DNA of 64,000 nucleotides, from positions 1,516,001 to 1,580,000 of the forward strand of contig CP163498.1 of NCBI GenBank assembly GCA_041071465.1, given 5' to 3'. The stretch comes from Pseudomonas putida (GTDB lineage: Bacteria; Pseudomonadota; Gammaproteobacteria; Pseudomonadales; Pseudomonadaceae). The notes under the pieces are model-generated. The model was not told the origin of the DNA. It worked only from the letters and a program-made list of their open reading frames with translations, and did not search any database. Position numbers and translations under genes: made by a program. Below, piece by piece: positions 18,100-27,259 of the stretch; position 1 is the stretch's first letter; the number at the start of each line of letters is the position of its first letter.

Positions 18100-19506
18100 A
18101 TGACGCAAACCTCACACTCAACGCCAGATGAACAGCATCTGCAGCGCAACCTGACCAACCGCCACATCCAGCTGATCGCCATCGGCGGCGCGATCGGTAC
18201 CGGCCTGTTCATGGGCTCGGGCAAAACCATCAGCCTGGCCGGGCCGTCGATCATCTTCGTCTACATGATCATCGGCTTCATGCTGTTCTTCGTCATGCGC
18301 GCCATGGGCGAACTGCTGCTGTCGAACCTGAACTACAAGTCGTTCATCGACTTCTCCGCCGACCTGCTCGGCCCCTGGGCCGGCTATTTCACCGGCTGGA
18401 CCTACTGGTTCTGCTGGGTGGTCACCGGCATCGCCGACGTGGTCGCCATCGCCGCCTACACACAGTTCTGGTTTCCCGACTTGCCACAGTGGATACCGGC
18501 GCTGACCTGCGTCGGGCTGCTGCTGTCGCTGAACCTGGTGACGGTGAAAATGTTCGGCGAGCTGGAATTCTGGTTCGCCCTGGTCAAGATCGTCGCCATC
18601 CTTGGCCTGGTCGCGACTGGCCTGTACATGGTGATCACCGGCTTCACCTCGCCCAGCGGGCGCACCGCACAGCTGGCCAACCTGTGGAATGACAGCGGCA
18701 TGTTCCCCCATGGCCTGATGGGCTTCTTCGCCGGTTTCCAGATCGCGGTGTTCGCCTTCGTCGGCATCGAGCTGGTGGGTACCACCGCCGCCGAAGCGAA
18801 GAACCCGGAGCGCACCCTGCCGCGGGCGATCAACTCGATCCCGATCCGCATCATCGTGTTCTATGTGCTGGCGCTGATCGCGATCATGGCCGTGACCCCA
18901 TGGCGCGACGTGGTGCCAGGCAAGAGCCCGTTCGTCGAACTGTTCGTGCTGGCGGGCCTGCCGGCAGCGGCGAGCATCATCAACTTCGTGGTACTGACCT
19001 CGGCGGCCTCGTCGGCCAACAGCGGCGTGTTCTCCACCAGCCGCATGCTCTACGGCCTGAGCCAGGAGGGTGATGCGCCCAAGGCCTTCGAGAAGCTGTC
19101 GAGCCGCTCGGTACCGGCCAACGGCCTGTACTTCTCCTGCACCTGCCTGCTGCTGGGCGCGGTACTGATCTACCTGGTACCGGACGTGGTCGAGGCGTTC
19201 ACCCTGGTGACCACGGTGTCGGCGGTGCTGTTCATGTTCGTCTGGACGCTGATCCTGCTGTCGTACCTGAAGTACCGCAAAAACCGCGCAGCGCTGCACC
19301 AGGCGTCGAAGTACAAGATGCCCGGCGGGCGCTTCATGTGCTACGTGTGCCTGGTGTTCTTCGCCGGCATCCTGGTGCTGCTGAGCCTGGAGGCCGACAC
19401 CCGCTCGGCGCTGGTAGTGACGCCGATCTGGTTCATGATTCTGGCGGTGACGTATCAGTTCGTGCGCAGCAGACGCCATCCACGCACGGCTGTGCGTAAC
19501 GGCTGA
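18100..19506 (+). CDS. cycA: D-serine/D-alanine/glycine-type amino acid permease
   Basis: This 468-residue APC permease has about 12 membrane segments. Its N-terminal signature (NRHIQLIAIGGAIGTGLFMGSG) and long stretches such as GPWAGYFTGWTYWFCWVVTG, PKAFEKLSSRSVPANGL and FGELEFWFALVKIVAI closely match E. coli CycA, a proton symporter for glycine, D-alanine and D-serine. ATG 18100 is chosen over ATG 18091 because AAGGGA at 18085-18090 is at a better distance. It is a single gene between a REP pair and the urt operon. Confidence 0.9.
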   Translation: MTQTSHSTPDEQHLQRNLTNRHIQLIAIGGAIGTGLFMGSGKTISLAGPSIIFVYMIIGFMLFFVMRAMGELLLSNLNYKSFIDFSADLLGPWAGYFTGWTYWFCWVVTGIADVVAIAAYTQFWFPDLPQWIPALTCVGLLLSLNLVTVKMFGELEFWFALVKIVAILGLVATGLYMVITGFTSPSGRTAQLANLWNDSGMFPHGLMGFFAGFQIAVFAFVGIELVGTTAAEAKNPERTLPRAINSIPIRIIVFYVLALIAIMAVTPWRDVVPGKSPFVELFVLAGLPAAASIINFVVLTSAASSANSGVFSTSRMLYGLSQEGDAPKAFEKLSSRSVPANGLYFSCTCLLLGAVLIYLVPDVVEAFTLVTTVSAVLFMFVWTLILLSYLKYRKNRAALHQASKYKMPGGRFMCYVCLVFFAGILVLLSLEADTRSALVVTPIWFMILAVTYQFVRSRRHPRTAVRNG

Positions 19507-19626
19507 TGGCCTCGGGGGCCGCTATGCGGCCCCAATCCTGTGCACACAAATATTCCAGGCACCAAGCTGGACCTCGCCAACGCCCCATCACCTCGCACAA
19601 CCCTTCTATTACGCCAGTTTCGCCAC

Positions 19627-19643
19627 TAGGCACACCCCTTGCA
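19627..19643 (+). promoter_or_regulatory. Sigma-54 (-24/-12) promoter of the urt operon
   Basis: TAGGCACACCCCTTGCA matches the sigma-54 consensus TGGCAC-N5-TTGCA, with GG at 19629-19630 and GC at 19641-19642 exactly ten bases apart. It lies 52 bp before the urtA ATG. Sigma-54 with NtrC control of urea uptake under nitrogen limitation is a known theme, and partial TGCAC/GCACCA half-sites lie upstream near 19540-19565. Confidence 0.75.
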
Positions 19644-19694
19644 ACGCCCCTCCCCGCTGCCCAACACCCTAAAAGAACTCAGCGGAGAGAGCAC

Positions 19695-20960
19695 ATGAAG
19701 CGTCGCAGTCTGATCAAGGCTTTTACCCTCAGCGCATCGATTGCGGCGATGGGCCTGAGCTGGAGCATCCAGGCCGCCGAGACCATCAAGGTTGGCATCC
19801 TGCATTCGCTGTCGGGGACCATGGCCATTTCCGAGACCTCGCTCAAGGACATGGCGCTGATGACCATCGACGAGATCAACGCCAAGGGTGGCGTGAACGG
19901 CAAGATGCTCGAGCCGGTAGTGGTCGACCCAGCCTCCAACTGGCCGCTGTTCGCTGAAAAGAGCCGTCAGTTGCTGACCCAGGACAAGGTCGCCGTGGTG
20001 TTCGGCTGCTGGACCTCGGTGTCGCGCAAGTCAGTGCTGCCGGTGTTCGAAGAGCTCAACGGCCTGCTGTTCTACCCGGTGCAGTACGAAGGTGAAGAGA
20101 TGTCGCCGAACGTGTTCTACACCGGCGCCGCGCCCAACCAGCAGGCGATTCCGGCCGTGGAATATTTGATGAGCGAGGACGGCGGTAGCGCCAAACGCTT
20201 CTTCCTGCTGGGCACCGACTACGTCTACCCGCGCACCACCAACAAGATTCTGCGCGCCTTCCTGCATAGCAAGGGTGTGGCCGACAAGGATATCGAAGAG
20301 GTGTACACGCCGTTCGGCCACGCCGATTACCAGACCATCGTCGCCAACATCAAGAAGTTCTCCGCCGGTGGCAAGACGGCGGTCATTTCCACGGTCAACG
20401 GCGACTCCAACGTGCCGTTCTACAAGGAGCTGGCCAACCAGGGCCTGAAGGCTACCGACGTGCCAGTGGTGGCCTTCTCGGTGGGCGAAGAGGAGCTGCG
20501 CGGCATCGACACCAAGCCACTGGTGGGCCACCTGGCGGCGTGGAACTACTTCGAATCGGTGGATAACCCGGTGAACCAGAAGTTCGTCGCCGACTGGAAG
20601 GCCTATGCCAAAGCCAAGGGCCTGCCGGGTGCCGACAAGGCCGTAACCAACGACCCGATGGAAGCCACCTATGTGGGCATCCACATGTGGGCGCAAGCAG
20701 TGGAAAAAGCCAAGTCCACCGACGTCGACAAGGTGCGTGAGGCGCTGGCCGGGCAGAGCTTCAAGGCGCCCTCGGGCTTCACCCTGACCATGGACAAGAC
20801 CAACCACCACCTGCACAAGCCGGTGATGATCGGCGAGATCCAGGATGACGGGCAGTTCAGCGTGGTGTGGGAAACCGAGCAGCCGCTGCGGGCGCAGCCA
20901 TGGAGCCCGTTCATCCCAGGCAACGACAAGCGCCCGGACTATGCAGTGAAAGGTAACTGA
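19695..20960 (+). CDS. urtA: Urea ABC transporter, substrate-binding protein
   Basis: This 421-residue periplasmic binding protein has a Tat-like or Sec signal (MKRRSLIKAFTLSASIAAMGLSWSIQA). Typical UrtA sequence follows (IKVGILHSLSGTMAISETSLKDMALMTIDEINAKGG, FGCWTSVSRKSVLPVFEELNGLLFYPVQYEGEE, TDYVYPRTTNKILRAFL). It binds urea and possibly short amides. ATG 19695 follows GCGGAGAGA. urtBCDE follow in order after a REP pair. Confidence 0.95.
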   Translation: MKRRSLIKAFTLSASIAAMGLSWSIQAAETIKVGILHSLSGTMAISETSLKDMALMTIDEINAKGGVNGKMLEPVVVDPASNWPLFAEKSRQLLTQDKVAVVFGCWTSVSRKSVLPVFEELNGLLFYPVQYEGEEMSPNVFYTGAAPNQQAIPAVEYLMSEDGGSAKRFFLLGTDYVYPRTTNKILRAFLHSKGVADKDIEEVYTPFGHADYQTIVANIKKFSAGGKTAVISTVNGDSNVPFYKELANQGLKATDVPVVAFSVGEEELRGIDTKPLVGHLAAWNYFESVDNPVNQKFVADWKAYAKAKGLPGADKAVTNDPMEATYVGIHMWAQAVEKAKSTDVDKVREALAGQSFKAPSGFTLTMDKTNHHLHKPVMIGEIQDDGQFSVVWETEQPLRAQPWSPFIPGNDKRPDYAVKGN

Positions 20961-20983
20961 GCACTGGGGCCGCCATGCGGCCC

Positions 20984-21049
20984 CATCGCGAGCCAGCTCG
21001 CTCCTACAAATGAAGTGCTTCCCCTGTAGGAGCGAGCTGGCTCGCGATG
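20984..21049. repeat. REP-type palindrome pair between urtA and urtB
   Basis: Two perfectly complementary 25-base arms (core GCGAGCCAGCTCGCTCC) are separated by 16 bases. The inner core differs from the ACACAAGGCCGC pairs, so it is a second REP sequence class. It falls inside the urt operon, where it could attenuate or stabilise the mRNA between the binding protein and the permease genes. Confidence 0.82.
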
Positions 21050-21079
21050 TATCCACCGCCGATCTCCAGGATTACCCGC

Positions 21080-22566
21080 ATGCTCAGACTCCTGCTCACC
21101 CTGCTCCTGCTACTGCCGCTGGCAACCCAGGCCAGCGAGGGCGAATTCTTCCTTACCGCCAAGCCCGCCGAGCAAGCCCGTCTGCTCGAAGGCTGGGCGG
21201 CGCAACCAGATGCCGCGCGCCTGCCACTGCTGAATGAACTGCGCCAAGGCCGCATCGCCGCCGATGACACCCGCAAGTTACGCCTGAACAACCGCCTGCG
21301 CGGCCTGATCGACAACGCCCTGGCCAGCCACCAGTTGCTCAGCGACAACAGCGACACCCGCCTGGCCGCCGCCCAACACCTGCAAAAAAGCGCACAACCG
21401 GCGCAGATGGCCTTCCTCGACCGGCGCTTCGCCGCCGAGCCGGACGCCGCCGTCCACGCCGCCCTGGGCCTGGCCCTGGCCAACCTGCAACTGGGCGCCA
21501 GCGAACCCGCCGTTCGCCTGGCCGCCGTGCGCCTGCTGGGTGAAACCGGCGACCCGCTGGCCCGCACCCGCCTCGAAGCGCTGCTGCAACCGGATGCGGA
21601 AGCCGATGCCGGCGTACGCACCGCCGCCGAAACCAGCCTGGCCCAGGTCAAGCGCAAGCTGCTGGTCGGCGAACTGCTCGGCCAGGCATTCAGTGGCCTT
21701 TCGTTGGGTTCGATCCTGCTGCTGGCGGCGCTCGGCCTGGCGATCACCTTTGGCCTGCTCGGGGTGATCAACATGGCCCACGGCGAGATGCTGATGCTCG
21801 GCGCGTACAGCACCTACATGGTCCAGGTGCTGCTGCAGCGCTACGCCCAGGCGCCATTGAGTTCTACCCGCTGATCGCCCTGCCGGTGGCCTTCGCGGTC
21901 AGTGCCGGTGTGGGCATGGCGCTGGAGCGCGCGGTCATCCGCCACCTGTACGGCCGCCCACTGGAAACCCTGCTGGCTACCTGGGGCATCAGCCTGATCC
22001 TGATCCAGGCCATTCGCCTGCTGTTCGGCGCGCAGAACGTCGAGGTGAGCAACCCGGCCTGGCTGTCCGGCGGTATCCAACTGCTGCCCAACCTGGTGCT
22101 GCCGTACAACCGCCTGGTGATCATCGGTTTCGCCCTGGCCGTGGTCCTGCTCACCTGGCTGCTGCTCAACCGCACGCGGCTGGGCCTGAACGTGCGCGCA
22201 GTCACCCAGAACCGCAACATGGCGGCTTGCTGCGGGGTGTCCACCGGGCGCGTCGACATGCTCGCCTTTGGCCTGGGTTCTGGCATCGCCGGGCTCGGCG
22301 GCGTAGCCCTGAGCCAGGTCGGCAACGTCGGCCCCGATCTGGGCCAAAGCTACATCATCGATTCGTTCCTGGTGGTGGTGCTGGGCGGCGTGGGGCAACT
22401 GGCCGGCAGCCTGTGGGCCGCCTTCGGCCTTGGCATCGCCAACAAGCTGCTGGAGCCGCAGATCGGTGCCGTGCTCGGCAAGATCCTCATCCTTGCGTTG
22501 ATCATTCTGTTCATCCAGAAGCGTCCGCAAGGCCTGTTCGCCCTCAAGGGACGGGTAATCGACTGA
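21080..22566 (+). CDS. urtB: Urea ABC transporter, permease (frameshifted)
   Basis: About 495 residues after repair. A signal peptide ([18 protein letters not shown]) and an extracytoplasmic helical domain of about 200 residues, usual for UrtB, precede the LivH-type permease ([47 protein letters not shown]). The frame breaks at the CCC run 21846-21848. One extra C gives [20 protein letters not shown] and continues to TGA 22566. The product is one of the two membrane subunits of the urea importer. The urtC ATG overlaps its stop (TGATG). Confidence 0.9.
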
Positions 22567-23645
22567 TGAACCAGCCACTGCTTGTCACCGCTACGCAAAA
22601 GGCCGGGCCACGCCTGACCCTGGCCATCGGCGCCGTCGTCGTGCTGCTGCTCGTCGCCCTGCCGCTGCTCTCGCTGCTGCCGGCGGACCATGCCCTGCAG
22701 GTGTCGGCCTACACCCTGACCCTGGTCGGCAAGATCCTCTGTTACGCCATCGTCGCCCTGGCCCTGGACCTGGTCTGGGGCTATGCCGGGCTGCTGTCGC
22801 TGGGCCATGGCCTGTTCTTCGCCCTGGGCGGCTATGCCATGGGCATGTACCTGATGCGCCAGGCGGCCGGCGACGGCCTGCCGGGGTTCATGACCTTTCT
22901 GTCGTGGACCGAGCTGCCGTGGTACTGGGCCGGCACCCAGCATTTTGCCTGGGCCCTGTGCCTGGTGGTGCTGGCACCGGGGCTGCTGGCGCTGGTGTTC
23001 GGCTGGTTCGCCTTCCGCTCGCGGATCAAGGGCGTGTACTTCTCGATCATGACCCAAGCCCTGACCTTCGCCGGCATGCTGCTGTTCTTCCGCAACGAAA
23101 CCGGTTTTGGCGGCAACAACGGGTTTACCAACTTCCGCACCATCCTCGGCTTCGACATTACCGCGCAAGGCACTCGCGCGGTGCTGTTCCTGCTCACGGT
23201 CGGCCTTTTGCTGGCCAGCTTGTACCTGTGCTGGCGCCTGACCCGCAGCAAGTTCGGCCGCCTGCTCACGGCGGTGCGCGATGCCGAAAACCGCATGATG
23301 TTCTGCGGCTACGACCCACGCGGCTTCAAGCTGCTGGTGTGGGTCCTGAGCGCCGTGCTGTGCGGCCTGGCCGGGGCGTTGTATGTGCCACAGGTGGGCA
23401 TCATCAACCCCAGCGAAATGTCGCCGACCAACTCCATCGAAGCCGCCGTGTGGGTGGCCTTGGGCGGGCGCGGCACGCTGATCGGCCCGTTGCTCGGCGC
23501 CGGCCTGGTCAATGGCATGAAAAGCTGGTTCACCGTGGCCTTCCCGGAGTTCTGGCTGTTCTTCCTGGGCGCACTGTTCATTCTTGTCACCCTGTACCTG
23601 CCCAAGGGCGTGGTCGGCCTGTTGAAGAAAAGGAGCCAGCCATGA
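22566..23645 (+). CDS. urtC: Urea ABC transporter, permease
   Basis: This 359-residue LivM-type permease has about ten membrane segments. Family landmarks are DLVWGYAGLLSLGHGLFFALGGYAMGMYLMRQ, GVYFSIMTQALTFAGMLLFFRNETGFGGNNGFTNF and GRLLTAVRDAENRMMFCGYDPRGFKLLVWVLSAVLCGLAGALY. ATG 22566 overlaps the urtB stop by one base, and the end overlaps the urtD start by 4 bp. Confidence 0.95.
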   Translation: MNQPLLVTATQKAGPRLTLAIGAVVVLLLVALPLLSLLPADHALQVSAYTLTLVGKILCYAIVALALDLVWGYAGLLSLGHGLFFALGGYAMGMYLMRQAAGDGLPGFMTFLSWTELPWYWAGTQHFAWALCLVVLAPGLLALVFGWFAFRSRIKGVYFSIMTQALTFAGMLLFFRNETGFGGNNGFTNFRTILGFDITAQGTRAVLFLLTVGLLLASLYLCWRLTRSKFGRLLTAVRDAENRMMFCGYDPRGFKLLVWVLSAVLCGLAGALYVPQVGIINPSEMSPTNSIEAAVWVALGGRGTLIGPLLGAGLVNGMKSWFTVAFPEFWLFFLGALFILVTLYLPKGVVGLLKKRSQP

Positions 23646-24499
23646 GAGGCGTGCCCCCGGTTCACCCGGAATTCATGTTGGAGCCGGTGTTCGACCACCT
23701 CGGCGCCGGTCGCGACGCCATCGGCCTGGGCCAAAGCCGCAAGGCTGGCCTCGACACCCGCCACGGCACGGTGCTGAGCCTTGAAGACATCAGCGTCAGC
23801 TTCGATGGTTTCAAGGCGCTCAACGCGCTGAACCTGTACATCGGTGTGGGCGAGCTGCGCTGCATCATCGGTCCCAACGGCGCCGGCAAGACTACGATGA
23901 TGGACGTGATCACCGGCAAGACTCGCCCTGACACCGGCAGCGCTTTCTTTGGCGACACCCTCGACCTGACCCGCATGAGCGAATACCAGATCGCCCAGGC
24001 CGGCATTGGCCGCAAGTTCCAGAAGCCCACGGTATTCGAGGCGCTGACAGCGTTCGAAAACCTGGAGCTGGCGCTGAAGGCCGACAAGTCGGTATGGGCC
24101 AGCCTGGCAGCGCGGCTGAGCGGCGAGCAACGCCAGCGCATCGAAGAGGTGCTGAGCACCTTGCGCCTGCTGCCCCTGGCCCAGCGCCAGGCTGGCTTGC
24201 TGTCGCACGGACAGAAGCAGTTTCTGGAGATAGGCATGCTGCTGGTGCAGGAGCCGAAGTTGCTATTGCTGGATGAACCGGTGGCGGGCATGACCGATGC
24301 CGAGACCGAGTTCACCGCCGAGTTGTTCAAGGGCCTGGCTGGCACGCATTCGTTGATGGTGGTGGAGCATGACATGGGCTTTGTCGGCAGCATCGCCGAC
24401 CATGTCACGGTGCTGCACCAGGGCAGTGTGCTGGCAGAAGGGTCGCTGGAGCAGGTGCAGGCGGATGAGCGGGTGGTCGAGGTGTATCTGGGCCGATGA
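23642..24499 (+). CDS. urtD: Urea ABC transporter, ATP-binding protein
   Basis: This 285-residue ATPase has Walker A GPNGAGKTT, signature LSHGQKQFLEIG, Walker B LLLLDEPVAG and the H-loop VVEHDMGFVG. The N-terminal extension of about 45 residues before LSLEDISVSFDGFKAL is common in UrtD. It overlaps urtC by 4 bp (ATGA). It powers urea import together with UrtE. Confidence 0.95.
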   Translation: MRGVPPVHPEFMLEPVFDHLGAGRDAIGLGQSRKAGLDTRHGTVLSLEDISVSFDGFKALNALNLYIGVGELRCIIGPNGAGKTTMMDVITGKTRPDTGSAFFGDTLDLTRMSEYQIAQAGIGRKFQKPTVFEALTAFENLELALKADKSVWASLAARLSGEQRQRIEEVLSTLRLLPLAQRQAGLLSHGQKQFLEIGMLLVQEPKLLLLDEPVAGMTDAETEFTAELFKGLAGTHSLMVVEHDMGFVGSIADHVTVLHQGSVLAEGSLEQVQADERVVEVYLGR

Positions 24500-24516
24500 T
24501 CAATCGAGGACATGAC

Positions 24517-25215
24517 ATGCTTAAAATCGACACCCTGCACCAGTACTACGGCGGCAGCCACATCCTGCGTGGCCTGTCTTTCGAAGCCAAGGTCGGCGAG
24601 GTTACCTGCCTGCTGGGCCGCAACGGCGTGGGCAAGACCACCCTGCTGCGCTGCCTGATGGGCCTGGTACCCGCCCGTGACGGGCGTATCGAATGGGAAG
24701 GCAAGCCCATCACCAGCCTCAAGCCCCAGCAACGGGTCCACGCTGGTATCGCCTACGTGCCCCAGGGCCGCGAGATATTCCCGCGCCTTACCGTCGAGGA
24801 AAACCTGCTGATGGGCCTGTCGCGCTTCCCCGCCCGTGAAGCCCGCGAAGTGCCGACCTTCATCTACGAGCTGTTCCCGGTGCTGGAGCAGATGAAGCAA
24901 CGCCGTGGCGGCGATTTGTCTGGCGGCCAGCAGCAACAGCTGGCCATCGGCCGCGCCCTGGCCAGCCGCCCGCGCCTGCTGATTCTCGACGAGCCCACCG
25001 AAGGCATCCAACCTTCGGTGATCAAGGAAATCGGCGCCGTAATCCGCCGCCTGGCGCAGCGCGGCGACATGGCGATTCTGCTGGTGGAGCAGTTCTACGA
25101 CTTTGCCGAAGAACTGGCCGACCAATACCTGGTCATGTCCCGCGGCGAAATCGTCCAGCGCGGCCGCGGTGAAAACATGCAAGCCGAAGGTGTGCGCGGG
25201 CTGGTAACCATTTAA
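24517..25215 (+). CDS. urtE: Urea ABC transporter, ATP-binding protein
   Basis: This 232-residue LivF-type ATPase has Walker A GRNGVGKTT, signature LSGGQQQQLAIGRAL, Walker B LLILDEPTEGIQPSVI and H-loop-like LVEQFYDFAEEL. ATG 24517 is chosen because CGAGGA lies just upstream; the earlier ATG at 24496 overlaps the urtD stop and would add seven poorly conserved residues. It is the last gene of urtABCDE. No urease gene follows, and an acetyltransferase gene starts 32 bp later. Confidence 0.94.
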   Translation: MLKIDTLHQYYGGSHILRGLSFEAKVGEVTCLLGRNGVGKTTLLRCLMGLVPARDGRIEWEGKPITSLKPQQRVHAGIAYVPQGREIFPRLTVEENLLMGLSRFPAREAREVPTFIYELFPVLEQMKQRRGGDLSGGQQQQLAIGRALASRPRLLILDEPTEGIQPSVIKEIGAVIRRLAQRGDMAILLVEQFYDFAEELADQYLVMSRGEIVQRGRGENMQAEGVRGLVTI

Positions 25216-25246
25216 TCTGCATTCAACGACCCTGCGAGACGCTGTC

Positions 25247-25762
25247 ATGAGTTACGAAATCCGCGATGCCCTGCCCACCGACGTGCCCGGCATCCTCGAC
25301 ATCTACAACGACGCCGTGCGCAACACCACGGCGATCTGGAACGAAACGCCGGTAGACCTGGCCAACCGCCAGGCCTGGTTCGAAGCGCGGGCGCAGCAGG
25401 GTTATCCGATCCTGGTCGCGGTAGATGAGACAGGCGTGCTGGGCTATGCCTCGTTTGGCGACTGGCGGCCGTTCGAGGGCTTTCGCCTGACCGTGGAGCA
25501 CTCGGTGTATATCCGGGGTGACCAGCGCGGAAAAGGGCTGGGACCGGTGTTGATGGCAGCGCTGGTCGAGCGTGCGCGTGGTTGCGGCAAACATGTGATG
25601 GTGGCGGCCATCGAGAGTGGCAATGCGGCCTCGGTGCGCCTGCATGAGCGACTGGGCTTCGTGGAGACCGGGCAAATGCCGCAAGTGGGGGTGAAGTTTG
25701 GCCGCTGGCTGGATTTGACCTTCATGCAACTGGTGTTGAACCCAGGGGCCGAACCAACCTGA
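25247..25762 (+). CDS. GNAT acetyltransferase, phosphinothricin/methionine sulfoximine type
   Basis: This 171-residue GNAT protein has the acetyl-CoA loop QRGKGLGPVLM and the C-terminal IESGNAASVRLHERLGFVETGQMPQVGVKFGRWLD. The start (IRDALPTDVPGILDIYNDAVRNTTAIWNETPVD) is typical of the L-methionine sulfoximine/phosphinothricin N-acetyltransferase subfamily. It probably detoxifies glutamine-synthetase inhibitors. It follows urtE by 32 bp and could be read with the urt genes, which would fit a nitrogen-metabolism setting, but it could also have its own promoter. Confidence 0.87.
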   Translation: MSYEIRDALPTDVPGILDIYNDAVRNTTAIWNETPVDLANRQAWFEARAQQGYPILVAVDETGVLGYASFGDWRPFEGFRLTVEHSVYIRGDQRGKGLGPVLMAALVERARGCGKHVMVAAIESGNAASVRLHERLGFVETGQMPQVGVKFGRWLDLTFMQLVLNPGAEPT

Positions 25763-25774
25763 AATACGGCCCAT

Positions 25775-25813
25775 TGTGGGAACGGCCTTGCGCGACGCAA
25801 GGCCGCTCCCACA
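25775..25813. repeat. REP-type palindrome between convergent genes
   Basis: One imperfect palindrome pairs TGTGGGAACGGCCTTGCG with CGCAAGGCCGCTCCCACA around a GCGA-type loop. It lies between the ends of the acetyltransferase gene and cbpM, where it may act as a two-way terminator. Confidence 0.75.
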
Positions 25814-25830
25814 GGCGCCAGCATGATCGC

Positions 25831-26136
25831 CTACATCTGGGTAAACCTGCCCAGCCGCTGGCGCAGCATGCTGTTCTCGCTGCGCAACTGCTGCACTTCC
25901 TGCAACAGCTCCAGCGCCAGCGCCACCCCTTCCCACTCCAGTTCCAGCTCCTGGTGCAGCTTGGCCGCACGCCTGGTCAGCAGCGGCGCCTGATCGTCGA
26001 ACAACCAGTCCTCCGGCGTTCGCCCGGAAGGTTCGACAATGCCGTGCTCGACGATTTCGATCACGCAGTCCGCCGTGACATCGGCTTCCTGACACAGGGT
26101 ACGCATGTCCAATTGAACGATCAGGGTGCTGCTCAT
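25831..26136 (-). CDS. cbpM: Chaperone modulator CbpM
   Basis: This 101-residue MerR-like helical protein matches CbpM (IVEHGIVEPSGRTPEDWLFDDQAPLLTRRAAKLHQELELEWEGVALALELLQEVQQLR). It inhibits CbpA by binding its J-domain. ATG 26136 lies 2 bp after the cbpA stop, so the two are translated together, and the preceding two codons would reach into cbpA. It ends the two-gene operon, close to a REP palindrome. Confidence 0.92.
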   Translation of the reverse strand: MSSTLIVQLDMRTLCQEADVTADCVIEIVEHGIVEPSGRTPEDWLFDDQAPLLTRRAAKLHQELELEWEGVALALELLQEVQQLRSENSMLRQRLGRFTQM

Positions 26137-26138
26137 GA

Positions 26139-27095
26139 TCACTTACTCCATTGTGCCCTCGGGTTGAACGCGGCCTTTTCGGAAAGCTTGGCCCACAGTT
26201 CACGGGTAGACTCGTCAGACGTGGTCGGCATCACCACTTTGAGCTGCGCGTAAAGGTTGCCGCGCTCGCCCTGCTTGTTCGCCAGGCCCTTGCCGGGTAC
26301 GCGCAGGCGCTGCCCGCTCTGGCTGTCCGGGCGGATGGTCAGGTTGATCTTGCCCTCCAGGGTCGGTACCGCCACCTTGGCGCCCAGGGCAGCCTCCCAC
26401 GGTGCCAAGGGCACGGTGATGATCAGGTCATGGCCTTCGACATCGAACAGTGGGTGCGGCGCCATGCGAAGGGTCAGGAACAAGTCGCCATTGGCCCCGC
26501 CACCGCTGCCCGGTGCGCCCTGGCCCTTGAGGCGAATGCGCTCGCCGTCGGTCACCCCGGCCGGAATCTTCACGTTCAGGGTCTTGGTGGTAAAGCCGGT
26601 GCGCTGGCCCATGGCATTGGTTTGCGGCACCTGGAAGCTGATCTGCTTGGACTCCTTGCTCAGGGTTTCTTCAAGGAACACTGCCAGTTCAAGCTCCACG
26701 TCCTGCCCCCGCCTGCCTGCACTGCGTTGCTGCTGCCGAGCGCCACCGAAGGGGTTGCCGCCCCCGCGCCCACCGAAGATCGAGCTGAAGAAGTCGGAGA
26801 AATCGCCGCCTTCGAAGCCACCGCCACCGCCACGGTTTTCCCAGCCCGGTGGCGCCTGGAACGGCCGGCCATGCTGGCCGCCGTACTTGCGAATTTCATC
26901 GAACTCGGCACGTTTCTGCGCGTCGCCCAGCACTTCGTAGGCCTCGTTGGCCTCTTTGAACTTGTCCTCGGCGTCGCGCTCCTTGCTGACATCGGGGTGA
27001 TACTTGCGCGCCAGCTTACGGTACGCGGCCTTGATCGCCTTGTCGTCCGCCGTGGGCTCTACGCCGAGTATCTTGTAATAGTCTTTGAAGTCCAT
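26139..27095 (-). CDS. cbpA: DnaJ-like co-chaperone CbpA (curved DNA-binding protein)
   Basis: This 318-residue protein has an N-terminal J-domain ([35 protein letters not shown] with HPD), a Gly/Phe-rich linker ([27 protein letters not shown]) and DnaJ C-terminal substrate-binding domains, with no zinc-finger cysteines. That is the CbpA architecture. The start at 27095 ([10 protein letters not shown]) is the family start. A strong sigma-32-type promoter lies at 27134-27161. cbpM follows, and an Hsp70-like gene is transcribed divergently. Confidence 0.94.
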   Translation of the reverse strand: MDFKDYYKILGVEPTADDKAIKAAYRKLARKYHPDVSKERDAEDKFKEANEAYEVLGDAQKRAEFDEIRKYGGQHGRPFQAPPGWENRGGGGGFEGGDFSDFFSSIFGGRGGGNPFGGARQQQRSAGRRGQDVELELAVFLEETLSKESKQISFQVPQTNAMGQRTGFTTKTLNVKIPAGVTDGERIRLKGQGAPGSGGGANGDLFLTLRMAPHPLFDVEGHDLIITVPLAPWEAALGAKVAVPTLEGKINLTIRPDSQSGQRLRVPGKGLANKQGERGNLYAQLKVVMPTTSDESTRELWAKLSEKAAFNPRAQWSK

Positions 27096-27133
27096 CTGTG
27101 GATCACCAATGTGAATGTGCGTGTTGCAACAGA

Positions 27134-27161
27134 AGATAGGGGTCAAGCATAGCCTTTCAAG
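27134..27161 (-). promoter_or_regulatory. Sigma-32 (heat-shock) promoter of cbpA-cbpM
   Basis: Read on the minus strand, CTTGAAA is followed 12 bases later by CCCCTATCT. This is very close to the sigma-32 consensus CTTGAAA-N12-15-CCCCATNT. It ends 39 bp before the cbpA ATG, giving a short leader. Confidence 0.78.
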
Positions 27162-27197
27162 ACCGCCTTGGGTTTGCCCCATGGCAGACGACTGGTC

Positions 27198-27225
27198 TTG
27201 ATTCTGTAGCCAAGTGGCATAAACT
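27198..27225 (+). promoter_or_regulatory. Possible sigma-70 promoter of the yegD-like gene
   Basis: TTGATT (27198-27203) and TAAACT (27220-27225) are spaced by 16 bases, about 35 bp before ATG 27260. The match is modest. Confidence 0.4.
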
Positions 27226-27259
27226 GCGCGGCCGTTTTCGCTCCGGAAGCTGATTTCCC

